This document shows positions 1 through 6,048 of a DNA stretch of 7,746 nt, piece after piece (position 1 is the first letter of the stretch; every line of letters starts with the position of its first letter). The position numbers were made by a program, and so were the translations under genes. Location of the stretch: positions 1-7,746 of the forward strand of contig JAFGPH010000190.1 of the NCBI GenBank assembly GCA_016926135.1, given 5' to 3'. The notes under the pieces were generated by a model. It saw nothing but the letters and a program-made list of their open reading frames with translations. It was not told the origin of the DNA and searched no databases. This DNA comes from Deltaproteobacteria bacterium. GTDB lineage: Bacteria > Desulfobacterota > DSM-4660 > Desulfatiglandales > HGW-15.

Positions 1-30
1 CAGTGTGAAACGCGAAGAAGAATTGAATAG

Positions 31-86
31 TGAGAATTGAGTATTGGAGGAACAATGGAATCATGAATCTTAATATTCAATTCTCA
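31..86. repeat. AT-rich imperfect inverted repeat upstream of the pilus operon
   Basis: Positions 31-45 (TGAGAATTGAGTATT) and 72-86 are reverse complements at 14 of 15 bases, separated by 26 nt. The stretch is much richer in A and T than the gene that follows. The arms are also variants of one another on the same strand because GAATTGA-like words recur at 20-27 and 33-40. It sits directly ahead of the pilB-like start, so it could be a hairpin in the leader RNA, a cruciform, or simply a short intergenic repeat. No convincing sigma-70 or sigma-54 promoter was found in the 117 bases available. Confidence 0.5.
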
Positions 87-105
87 ATTCCATGAGTGGA
101 ACGCA

Positions 106-117
106 GAGGGGGGATTC
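106..117 (+). promoter_or_regulatory. Ribosome binding site of the pilB-like gene
   Basis: A purine-rich AGAGGGGGG run lies four bases before the ATG at 118. This strong Shine-Dalgarno match supports that start over the second in-frame ATG three codons later. Confidence 0.6.
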
Positions 118-2349
118 ATGAAAGCCATGCAGCAAGATGGCGGGCCACAGACAGGTCCCAAGAAGCGAAAGAGGCTGGGGGAGTTTCTGGTCGAGGCCGG
201 GCTCATCGATGAGAAGATTCTCTCAAAGGCCCTGGACGTCCAGAAGATCAAGAAGAAGAAACTCGGCCAGGTGCTCATCGACATGGGGGTGGCCGATGAC
301 GAGCAGATCGCCAAGGCCCTCTCCAGGCAGTTTGACATCCCCCTTCTGCGCCTCGAGAAGCTGGAGATCCCCCAAACGGTCATTTCCCTGGTGCCCGCCG
401 AGATAGCGGAAAACTACCTGCTGATTCCCGTAAAGGCGGATGATGACGGTATCACGGTGGCCATGGCCAACCCGCTGGAGCCCTATGCCGTGGACGACCT
501 GCGCTTCGTGACCCGAATGCCCGTCCGTATCGCCGTCGCTTCACAGAGAGAAATCCTCCGTGCCATCGAAAAACACTATCCCAAACAGGGCCTCAGGAAG
601 GATCTGGATTCCGGACCGGCCCTGGACGAGGCGCTCCAGGTTGTGCCCGTCATCAGAAAGGAGGAAGAGGAGGAGGAGGACATCAGGGCGCTCACGGAGC
701 GGCCCCCTGTGGTGAGGTTCGTGAATGCCATCCTCGTGGACGCGATCAAGATCAGGGCGAGCGACATCCATATCGAACCCCAGAAGACGGCTGTTATCGT
801 TCGTTACCGGATAGACGGGATCATGCGGGAGATCATGCAGACGGACAGGCATGTGCACCCGGCCCTGGTCTCGAGGATCAAGATCATATCCAATATGGAT
901 ATCTCCATTCGAAGAAAGCCCCAGGACGGGAGGTGCCAGGTCAGGTACGGAGAGAGAAGCTACGATCTCAGGGTGTCCACGATCCCCACGTCTTACGGGG
1001 AAAAGGTGGCCGTTCGTATCCTGAATCCCGAGAGCGCCAGGGTCGGCATCGAAGACCTTGGACTGTCGGCCCGGAACCTGGCGAGCCTTGAGAATGCCAT
1101 CGCCATGCCCCAGGGGCTCGTTCTGGTCACAGGCCCCACCGGCAGCGGAAAGTCCACCACCCTGTACGCCTGTCTGAACCGGCTGAATACACCCAAGGTG
1201 AACATCATCACGGTGGAAGACCCCGTGGAGTTTGAGATCAAGGGGGTGAATCAGGTCCAGATCAATCCCAAGGCCGGGATTACCTTCGCGTCAGGCCTCA
1301 GATCCATTCTCCGTCAGGACCCGGACATCGTCATGGTAGGAGAGATAAGGGACGGGGAGACCGCCTCCATCGCCTTTCAGGCGGCCCAGACCGGTCACCT
1401 CGTGCTTTCCACCCTGCACACCAACGACGCGGCCTCTGCCGTGGCCAGGCTCCTGGACCTCGGTGTGGAGGCATTCCTGATCTCCTCTTCCCTCGTGGCG
1501 GTCGTGGGTCAGCGACTGGTGAGACGGATCTGCGAGAAATGCAAGGTGCCTGATCCTCCCACGCCTCAGATCCTGAGAAGGCTGGGACCCCTCATGGAAT
1601 ACGAGAAGAACCCGGGCTTCTGGAAGGGGGCGGGCTGCGAGGCATGTCAGTACACCGGATATGCCGGAAGACTCGGGGTATATGAAATCCTGCCCATCAC
1701 CCTGTCCATGAGGGAGGTCATCGAGCCGAAGGCATCCCTGGTGGCCTTGAGGAAGGCAGCGGAGAGGGAAGGTTTCCGGTCCATGACCGTGGACGGCATC
1801 AGCAAGGTGCTGCAAGGGCTCACGACCATTGAAGAGGTTTTTCGCGTGGCCCCTCCGGACCTGGAGGAGGTGACCGGAAAGGCGGGCCTGGAAGCGATGG
1901 TTGCGGCGGAGCCAGTGCCCGAGGAGGTTTCGCCGAATGAGGAAGAGCGACCTTCCCTGGCCATCTCGAGGCCGAAGAAGCTCCTGGTGGCGGACGACAG
2001 CGAGATCATACGCAAGATCCTCCGCAACTGCCTGGAGGCCGAGGGTTTCCTGGTCCTGACCGCGGAGGACGGCGTGGATGCCCTGAAGTTGGCCCTGACG
2101 GAGAGACCGGACCTCCTGGTCACCGACCTTCTCATGCCCAGGATGGACGGGATGGCCCTGATCAGGAAACTGAGATCCCAGCTTGCCACAAGGTACATTC
2201 CGATCATCATGCTCACGGCCAAGGACGAGGTGGATTCCGAGGTGAAGGGGATGGAGGCCGGAGCGGACGACTACCTTACGAAACCGGTGGACCCCAAGAG
2301 GCTTCTGGCCCGTGTCCAGAGGCTCCTCGACCGGTCGGCCGGGAATTGA
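118..2349 (+). CDS. pilB: PilB/GspE-type pilus assembly ATPase with MshEN and C-terminal receiver domain
   Basis: A 743-residue cytoplasmic hexameric ATPase expected to power extension of a type IV pilus or pseudopilus. Residues 19-42 and 48-71 are two copies of the 24-residue MshEN motif (RLG...G...L...Q and KLG...G...I...Q) separated by the usual five residues, which predicts c-di-GMP binding. The core has Walker A GPTGSGKST (339-347), Asp box VEDPVE (366-371), Walker B ending VGEIRD (407-412), His box TGHLVLSTLHTNDA (425-438) and a zinc tetracysteine (C472, C475, C507, C510) as in PilB. After an acidic, proline-rich linker (about 590-622), residues 623-740 form a CheY-like receiver: acidic pair D626/D627, phospho-acceptor D670 in VTDLLMPRMDG, T700 and K722. 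PilB is usually about 570 residues, so the receiver is an addition. All catalytic residues seen are intact. The family assignment is firm. PilB versus GspE or MshE cannot be settled because no partner genes flank it, so the symbol is by family. Confidence 0.93.
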   Translation: MKAMQQDGGPQTGPKKRKRLGEFLVEAGLIDEKILSKALDVQKIKKKKLGQVLIDMGVADDEQIAKALSRQFDIPLLRLEKLEIPQTVISLVPAEIAENYLLIPVKADDDGITVAMANPLEPYAVDDLRFVTRMPVRIAVASQREILRAIEKHYPKQGLRKDLDSGPALDEALQVVPVIRKEEEEEEDIRALTERPPVVRFVNAILVDAIKIRASDIHIEPQKTAVIVRYRIDGIMREIMQTDRHVHPALVSRIKIISNMDISIRRKPQDGRCQVRYGERSYDLRVSTIPTSYGEKVAVRILNPESARVGIEDLGLSARNLASLENAIAMPQGLVLVTGPTGSGKSTTLYACLNRLNTPKVNIITVEDPVEFEIKGVNQVQINPKAGITFASGLRSILRQDPDIVMVGEIRDGETASIAFQAAQTGHLVLSTLHTNDAASAVARLLDLGVEAFLISSSLVAVVGQRLVRRICEKCKVPDPPTPQILRRLGPLMEYEKNPGFWKGAGCEACQYTGYAGRLGVYEILPITLSMREVIEPKASLVALRKAAEREGFRSMTVDGISKVLQGLTTIEEVFRVAPPDLEEVTGKAGLEAMVAAEPVPEEVSPNEEERPSLAISRPKKLLVADDSEIIRKILRNCLEAEGFLVLTAEDGVDALKLALTERPDLLVTDLLMPRMDGMALIRKLRSQLATRYIPIIMLTAKDEVDSEVKGMEAGADDYLTKPVDPKRLLARVQRLLDRSAGN

Positions 2350-2350
2350 A

Positions 2351-2360
2351 CGGAGGCGGA
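2351..2360 (+). promoter_or_regulatory. Ribosome binding site choosing the start of the B-box protein
   Basis: GGAGG at 2352-2356 sits six bases before the ATG at 2363. It decides this start over an upstream in-frame ATG at 2312, which would bury the N-terminus inside the receiver domain of the previous gene and put 17 unrelated residues in front of the zinc motif. Confidence 0.7.
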
Positions 2361-2362
2361 TC

Positions 2363-2938
2363 ATGAAGTGTGCATACCATGCTGAGAGGGAGGCCGTGGC
2401 CGAGTGCTCGAAGTGCGGCAAGGTCCTCTGCGCGGAGTGTGCTATTCCTCATGGGGAGGGGAAGACCCTGTGCAGCCGCTGTATTGCCCTGGTATCCGCA
2501 GAAGAGGCCGCGACGGGGATGGATCAACGCCTGGAAGAGAAAGAGGCGAGGAAACGGAGCCGGGAAGAGAAGAAGGACAGGATGCAGAGATGGTGGTTTC
2601 TTGCCCAGTGGGCAATGATCGGGCTCGGCCTTGCGGTCATGGCGTTTCAGGCCCCCAGGGTGATGTCGGGGTTTGAAGGGGAAAAGCCGGTCAGGATCGG
2701 GACCTATGAAACGGATGCAGCGACGGATCAATGCATTTCCAACCTGTGGCGGGTGACGAAGCTGCTCCAGGAGGGTAAACCGCCCGGGCAGCATCTTGTG
2801 TGCCCTGAGAGCAAGAGGCCCTATGTGGTGACGAGGATTGGATCGGATACCGTGGTACGGTGCCCCAACCCTGAAAAGCACGGCTTCAAGGAGATTCGGG
2901 CGAGCAAGAACCGTCCGGTGCCCGAGGTGATCCCATGA
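2363..2938 (+). CDS. B-box-like zinc / single-pass membrane protein with pilin-like Cys module
   Basis: A 191-residue protein of unassigned function. Residues 3-40 carry C3-x2-H6, C15-x2-C18, C23-x2-C26 and C37-x2-C40, the spacing of a B-box type zinc finger. Residues 54-76 are strongly charged (Glu/Lys/Arg-rich, probably helical). A hydrophobic segment at about 77-96 (WWFLAQWAMIGLGLAVMAF) is one transmembrane helix, so the zinc finger should be cytoplasmic and the rest extracytoplasmic. The C-terminal part has C124 and then CP-x5-YVV (147-156) followed by RCPNPEKHG (166-174), resembling the CP...C..HG module of the next gene's pilin. It starts 13 bases after the ATPase stop and overlaps the pilin gene by ATGA, so the three genes are probably one transcription unit. 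It may be a membrane adaptor between motor and pilin; that is inference only. B-box-like zinc fingers joined to a membrane helix are known in bacterial hypothetical proteins, but I do not recognise this one. Confidence 0.8.
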   Translation: MKCAYHAEREAVAECSKCGKVLCAECAIPHGEGKTLCSRCIALVSAEEAATGMDQRLEEKEARKRSREEKKDRMQRWWFLAQWAMIGLGLAVMAFQAPRVMSGFEGEKPVRIGTYETDAATDQCISNLWRVTKLLQEGKPPGQHLVCPESKRPYVVTRIGSDTVVRCPNPEKHGFKEIRASKNRPVPEVIP

Positions 2939-3654
2939 AGGCGCTCAACAGAAGGGATTCGGCGGGCTTTACGCTGATCGAGGTGGTCATGGTGATCACG
3001 ATCCTGGGGGCCCTGGCTTCCATGGCCATACCCCACTATGCCGCATACCAGGAAAAGGCGCGCAAAGCGCGGTGCGCGGCGCACCGCTATTACATCCAGA
3101 TGGAGGAAGAAACCTATTTTCTGGGGCACAATTCAGTGAACCTCAAGATCGATGAGAGGTGGTCCTGCCCGTCGGGCGGCGTCTACGTGTGGGTTGTTTC
3201 GGACCCGAAAGACGCCGGGTATCCCAGGGTCATCTGCTCTGTGCATGGGGAAGGGCAGGCAAAGGAAGTGGAAAAACTCCTGACCAGCCTGGGCTCCACA
3301 TTTGAGGAGATCACAGGGGCGATGACCCGTTTGATCGAGGACTTCTACAAGAAGAACGGCAGGTATCCCAGGAGCTTTGGGGATTACAGGTTTTCCGACA
3401 TCGGGCTGGACCCGGCAGAATGGGGTAACTCCTATGACGGGATCATCTATACCCCCGTGGGAAACAGAATCACGGTCAAACCGGATGAAGGGTTCGCCTT
3501 TGTGGTGACGACCACCAAGGGCAAAGAACGCGAGCTGTCGTCAAAACAGAACTGGAGCCTGATCTATTCGGTCGAAGACAGGCAGTGGTACTACAAGAGT
3601 ATCGGGAAAAACAACGTAGTGGACATCACCACCCTGAAAGTGGTGAGAGGTTAG
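2935..3654 (+). CDS. Type IV pilin / pseudopilin-like protein with two globular parts
   Basis: A 239-residue prepilin. The short basic leader ends at G11 and is followed by FTLIEVVMVITILGALASMA, the classic class III signal: cleavage and N-methylation by a PilD-type peptidase between G11 and F12, with the conserved Glu at mature position 5 (E16). The hydrophobic helix (12-32) anchors the precursor in the inner membrane and then packs in the fibre. Residues 47-105 include C47 and a CPSGGVYVW (78-86) ... VICSVHG (99-105) module seen in PulG-like pseudopilins. A second part (about 123-223, with NGRYP at 141-145) looks like a separate globular domain; its NGRYP segment is itself reminiscent of GspG-like pilins. 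Its ATG lies inside the stop codon of the preceding gene (ATGA), indicating translational coupling. It is larger than a typical minor pilin. Whether it is major, minor or a T2SS-like pseudopilin cannot be decided here. Confidence 0.88.
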   Translation: MKALNRRDSAGFTLIEVVMVITILGALASMAIPHYAAYQEKARKARCAAHRYYIQMEEETYFLGHNSVNLKIDERWSCPSGGVYVWVVSDPKDAGYPRVICSVHGEGQAKEVEKLLTSLGSTFEEITGAMTRLIEDFYKKNGRYPRSFGDYRFSDIGLDPAEWGNSYDGIIYTPVGNRITVKPDEGFAFVVTTTKGKERELSSKQNWSLIYSVEDRQWYYKSIGKNNVVDITTLKVVRG

Positions 3655-3845
3655 CCCTGCGCCCTGGGGGTTCCGCCGTTGGCGGCCATGGCCAGGTGGG
3701 AGATCACCAGTTCGTCCAGGATGGGAATGACGGGTGCGACGTGATACCTTGCGCCCAGGGTCCTGATCCCCGGCCGCGGCGCGCACAGAGATCCGCCCTC
3801 AGGTCTTTCTCCTCTTCGGCATAGACATAGGAGAGGCCGTTTTGC
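3651..3845 (-). pseudogene. Possible frameshifted C-terminal gene remnant (unrecognised)
   Basis: Read on the minus strand, one frame gives a natural-looking stretch containing SYVYAEEEKDLRADLCA (about 3834-3784). A second frame then gives GARYHVAPVIPILDELVISH and ends with a TAA at 3651-3653, overlapping the convergent pilin stop. The two frames would join near 3770-3785 in a GC-rich stretch. This suggests the tail of a protein gene broken by a frameshift and cut off on its 5' side by the AT-rich sequence beyond 3850. I do not recognise the family, and the stretch could be chance coding potential. Confidence 0.3.
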
Positions 3846-3981
3846 GTGTGAGAATCCGTATGAGGAAATTCTTCCAAAACCTGCCAAAAGGTGGAAAATC
3901 AGCAAAGATCGGATAATAATAAAAATAGCAATTCCAAAATGTTATCTGTTTCGGGGATGTTAGGAAACCCGGGGTTCACCT
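3846..3981. other. AT-rich junction sequence before the tRNA fragment
   Basis: This stretch is distinctly AT-rich compared with the genes on its left (for example GGATAATAATAAAAATAGCAA near 3910-3930). It contains two near copies of TTCCAAAA (around 3871 and 3932) and a small palindrome AACCC-G-GGGTT at 3966-3976 immediately before the tRNA fragment. No gene was found. It is a plausible inner end of an integrated element, where integrase or IHF sites would lie, but no site is identified with certainty. Confidence 0.35.
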
Positions 3982-4026
3982 CTTTTAATCAATTGGTCGA
4001 GTGTTCGAATCACTCCAGGCCCACCA
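3982..4026 (+). tRNA. 3' half of a tRNA-Lys(UUU) gene, probable attachment-site remnant
   Basis: The sequence runs from an anticodon loop CTTTTAA (3982-3988, anticodon TTT) through the 3' anticodon stem TCAAT, variable loop TGGTC (3994-3998) and a perfect T-arm GAGTG-TTCGAAT-CACTC (3999-4015). It ends with the acceptor strand CAGGCCC (4016-4022), discriminator A and encoded CCA (4024-4026). CTTTTAATCAATTGGTC matches the same part of known bacterial tRNA-Lys. The 5' half is absent: the bases before 3982 (TTCACCT) do not pair with TCAAT, and no D-arm or GGGCCTG acceptor strand occurs to the left. It cannot make a functional tRNA. Homology starting at the anticodon loop and running through the 3' end is the standard core of a tyrosine-integrase attachment site. 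Confidence 0.85.
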
Positions 4027-4035
4027 GATAAAGGC

Positions 4036-4067
4036 AAGGGGTCAGTCGATCTCGGCTGCCCCTTTTT
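4036..4067 (+). terminator. Rho-independent terminator behind the tRNA-Lys fragment
   Basis: AAGGGG(T)CAGTCG pairs with CGGCTGCCCCTT around an ATCT tetraloop (4049-4052). The stem is about 12 bp with one bulged T at 4042 and one G-T pair, and it leads directly into TTTTT (4063-4067). It lies ten bases beyond the CCA end and is most simply the original terminator of the intact tRNA gene. Confidence 0.85.
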
Positions 4068-4100
4068 GTTTGCCGGGAATGGGCGGGCCCCCCTCAAGTG

Positions 4101-4132
4101 GGAAAGGCATCCCTCTTGGAGAGGATCTTTCC
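4101..4132. other. Long hairpin between the tRNA terminator and the SEC-C gene
   Basis: GGAAAG (4101-4106) pairs with CTTTCC (4127-4132). Inside it AT-CCTCT pairs with AGAGGAT around a TGG loop, with only small bulges at 4107-4108 and one extra C. That makes about 13 base pairs in 32 nt. It lies 3' of the minus-strand SEC-C gene and may be an mRNA 3'-end structure, but no T-run follows on that strand, so it is not a classic terminator. Confidence 0.45.
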
Positions 4133-4178
4133 GGGACACCGATATGACGGGCTCGTCTCCTGCCACTGAAAAGATGCA

Positions 4179-4523
4179 TTATCGACCACAGCATTTCTTA
4201 TGCTTCTTTCCGCTTCCGCATGGGCACGGCTCATTGCGTCCAACCTTCTTTTCGGCTGTCTTCGGTTTGGGTGGATTCAACAACCTCTCTAAATCGTCGA
4301 TATTCTCTGGTTTATCCCGTTCCAATTCAATTCTGTATTCCCAGCCGTTTTTTTCGAATATGGATGCTACTTCTTTCATTCTTTCTTCTGTTTGCACATG
4401 GACGACAGCGGGGTTCTTCCCAGTGCCCAGTCTTGCAGTCTTTGTACCATCAAAAATTCCTGTCCTCTTTTCACCGTCAAACGTTTTTTGTCTCTTTTCA
4501 CCAACAAATATTCGTGTTCCCAT
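4179..4523 (-). CDS. SEC-C zinc-motif protein, PBPRA1643-like family
   Basis: A 114-residue small protein. The C-terminus is a textbook SEC-C metal-binding motif, [19 protein letters not shown], with C100, C102, C111 and C112 as zinc ligands, like the end of SecA. The middle part ([21 protein letters not shown], about 31-51, then [17 protein letters not shown]) fits the small SWIM/SEC-C PBPRA1643 family of about 110 residues, whose cellular role is unknown. The N-terminus has three imperfect nine-residue repeats ([27 protein letters not shown]). The start is supported by GAGGA ending about five bases before the ATG. The gene is visibly richer in A and T than the pilus and transporter genes, which suggests a different history. 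It lies convergent to the truncated tRNA. No operon partner is evident; the transporter ends about 150 bp upstream on the same strand. Confidence 0.85.
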   Translation of the reverse strand: MGTRIFVGEKRQKTFDGEKRTGIFDGTKTARLGTGKNPAVVHVQTEERMKEVASIFEKNGWEYRIELERDKPENIDDLERLLNPPKPKTAEKKVGRNEPCPCGSGKKHKKCCGR

Positions 4524-4677
4524 CTTTTCCTCGCTAAAGAACGGTTATGGATAGCGGCCCAAAGAGCCTTCTCTCCTTCTCTTCATTGATCCGTTCATTG
4601 TTCGATACCGCAATATGAACAAAAAATCAAACACTGACACAGCGCCCTCTCCTATCCGACGGGGCGAGAGGTGGGCC
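4524..4677. other. Intergenic spacer between transporter and SEC-C gene
   Basis: The spacer is AT-rich near 4600-4630 and has a short inverted repeat CCTCTC (4646-4651) / GAGAGG (4666-4671) close behind the transporter stop. A run of six A (six T on the minus strand) sits about 20 bases further on, too far away for a standard terminator. It should hold the promoter of the SEC-C gene, but no clear -35/-10 pair was seen. Confidence 0.3.
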
Positions 4678-5859
4678 TTAAGCGCGGGCGGGTTGCTCAG
4701 GAGAAGGGGCGGATGGCAGGAAATAGACGAGGGCGATCGTCAGAAGGGGTATGATCGCAAGACAACCAAGGACAGAACGAATAGAGAAAATCTCGGCGAG
4801 CTTCCCGGTCAGGGGGCTCATCATGCCTCCAACTCCAAAGGCAAAGCCCATCATAAGGCTCGAAACCATGGATTTTCCTTTGTGGGCCATCTCCTGGGCC
4901 CACGCCACACTGAGGGGCAGGGTCGCCATGGCCAGGCCCCCGGCCATGAAGGCCGTGCAGAAAATCCAGTCTCCCGGAAGAAGCAGCAGTAGGTACAGGA
5001 TCGGCGTTGCGGCAGAGTGACAGAGCATGAAGACACGCTTGTATCCGAACCGGTCCGAGAGGTGCCCGGCAAGGAGCCCGCCGATTGCACCGGCCACGGT
5101 GAAAAGCGAGACGATTGTACCGATAGCGATCAGGGAGTAGCCCTCTTTCGCGTAGAGAACAGGGACAAAGGCCATGAAGGACTGGCTCACAAACGCCCGC
5201 AGGATAGCCACCAACCCAAGGAGCACGATCGACTTCCAGGCTGCACCCATGGCCTCTCTGATGGAACCGATGAAACCGGTGCTGCGGAGGGCCTCTCCCT
5301 GGGGAAGGGGGATCATCCTGAAGAGAACGATCATCAGCGGCAAGCCAAGGATCATGGCGACCGGGGAGGCACGGAGTCCAAAAGATGCGACAAGGGCAGT
5401 GATGAATAACGGGCCCAGCCCGAAAGCCAGGGTGCCTCCCATATTGAAGATGGACATGCAGAGCCCACGGTTGCGGCCTGAATAAGAGGAAATCATCCCG
5501 GCCAGTGTGGGATGAAACATGGCCTGACCAATGGATCCGATCGCGATGAAAAGAACGAGGAGCAGAAAGCTCTCTGCCGTTCCCACAAGAGAGATGAAGA
5601 CCATAACGAGGAGGGGGCCGCCGAGGACGAATGCCCTGGTGCGGTAATGATCGGCCACATATCCTGCTGCCGGCTGGACAATAAAGGCCAGGACTCGGCT
5701 TATGCCTGCGATGAGGCCGACCTGTGCCAGAGAAAGGGAAAACTCCTCAAGGAACACCGGCAGGAGCGGGTTCACAAAAGACGCGTAGAAGTCACCTGTG
5801 AAGTGGGCAAGGGTCAGTGCGAAGATCATTCTTGCGTTTGCTTTTGAAGTCTCAGTCAT
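4678..5859 (-). CDS. MFS efflux transporter, Fsr (fosmidomycin resistance)-like
   Basis: A 393-residue inner-membrane protein with about 12 hydrophobic segments, expected to export a small molecule in exchange for protons. The N-terminus (TLAHFTGDFYASFVNPLLP, 16-34), QPAAGYVADH (62-71), the MFS loop 2-3 motif, and FHP (115-117) match the Fsr branch of the major facilitator superfamily. The second-half repeat of the loop motif is GGLLAGHLSDRFGYKR. E. coli Fsr is 406 residues, so the length is normal and the gene looks intact. The substrate cannot be read from sequence; fosmidomycin is only the family namesake. Its ATG (5857-5859) overlaps by one base the stop of a short upstream ORF (TAATG) and has only a weak Shine-Dalgarno of its own, so translational coupling is likely if that ORF is real. 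Convergent genes lie on the left only beyond the SEC-C gene. Confidence 0.88.
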   Translation of the reverse strand: MTETSKANARMIFALTLAHFTGDFYASFVNPLLPVFLEEFSLSLAQVGLIAGISRVLAFIVQPAAGYVADHYRTRAFVLGGPLLVMVFISLVGTAESFLLLVLFIAIGSIGQAMFHPTLAGMISSYSGRNRGLCMSIFNMGGTLAFGLGPLFITALVASFGLRASPVAMILGLPLMIVLFRMIPLPQGEALRSTGFIGSIREAMGAAWKSIVLLGLVAILRAFVSQSFMAFVPVLYAKEGYSLIAIGTIVSLFTVAGAIGGLLAGHLSDRFGYKRVFMLCHSAATPILYLLLLLPGDWIFCTAFMAGGLAMATLPLSVAWAQEMAHKGKSMVSSLMMGFAFGVGGMMSPLTGKLAEIFSIRSVLGCLAIIPLLTIALVYFLPSAPSPEQPARA

Positions 5860-5999
5860 TAAATTACCGTTGCGCTCCCGGCCACGGAAGAACGGACGAA
5901 CCTGTCTCCCGATGGATCCTCCTTGACGTATGACCTTCTCGACTTGACCTCGACTACCTCAGAGTGAGTCAGCCTCTCGCTGACAAGCAGGCATTCCAT
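5859..5999 (-). CDS. Possible 46-aa small ORF coupled to the transporter
   Basis: An ORF too short for usual gene callers begins at an ATG (5997-5999) preceded by a strong AGGAGAGGGGAA sequence. It encodes a polar peptide starting MECLLVSERLTHSEVVEV and stops with TAA overlapping the transporter ATG as TAATG. An in-frame upstream ATG at 6024-6026 would give 55 residues but has a poorer ribosome site. The good ribosome site and overlapping stop/start are the usual signs of a leader or coupled small gene. The peptide itself is not recognised, has one cysteine and no membrane segment. It could be a real small protein, a translational leader, or chance. Confidence 0.4.
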   Translation of the reverse strand: MECLLVSERLTHSEVVEVKSRRSYVKEDPSGDRFVRSSVAGSATVI

Positions 6000-6048
6000 T
6001 TCCCCTCTCCTTACTTTCCTTCCCATTTGCTGTCAACTCCTATCCCGG

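Noticed and set aside
1291..2421. Long 376-codon minus-strand open frame opposite the pilB-like gene
   Set aside because: It lies antisense to a gene with clear conserved motifs, has no recognisable domain, and is a by-product of GC-rich codon use.
2312..2938. Longer version of the B-box protein starting inside the previous gene
   Set aside because: The GGAGG at 2352-2356 and the position of the first zinc ligand support the ATG at 2363.
3960..4166. Minus-strand frame crossing the tRNA fragment (contains GVIRTLD)
   Set aside because: This peptide type is a well-known artefact of translating tRNA sequence antisense.
4066..4554. 162-codon plus-strand frame
   Set aside because: It is antisense to the SEC-C gene, whose Cys motif and family match are clear.
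4618..4671. Terminator for the transporter gene
   Set aside because: The CCTCTC/GAGAGG stem is only six pairs with a large loop, and the T-run lies about 20 bases away.
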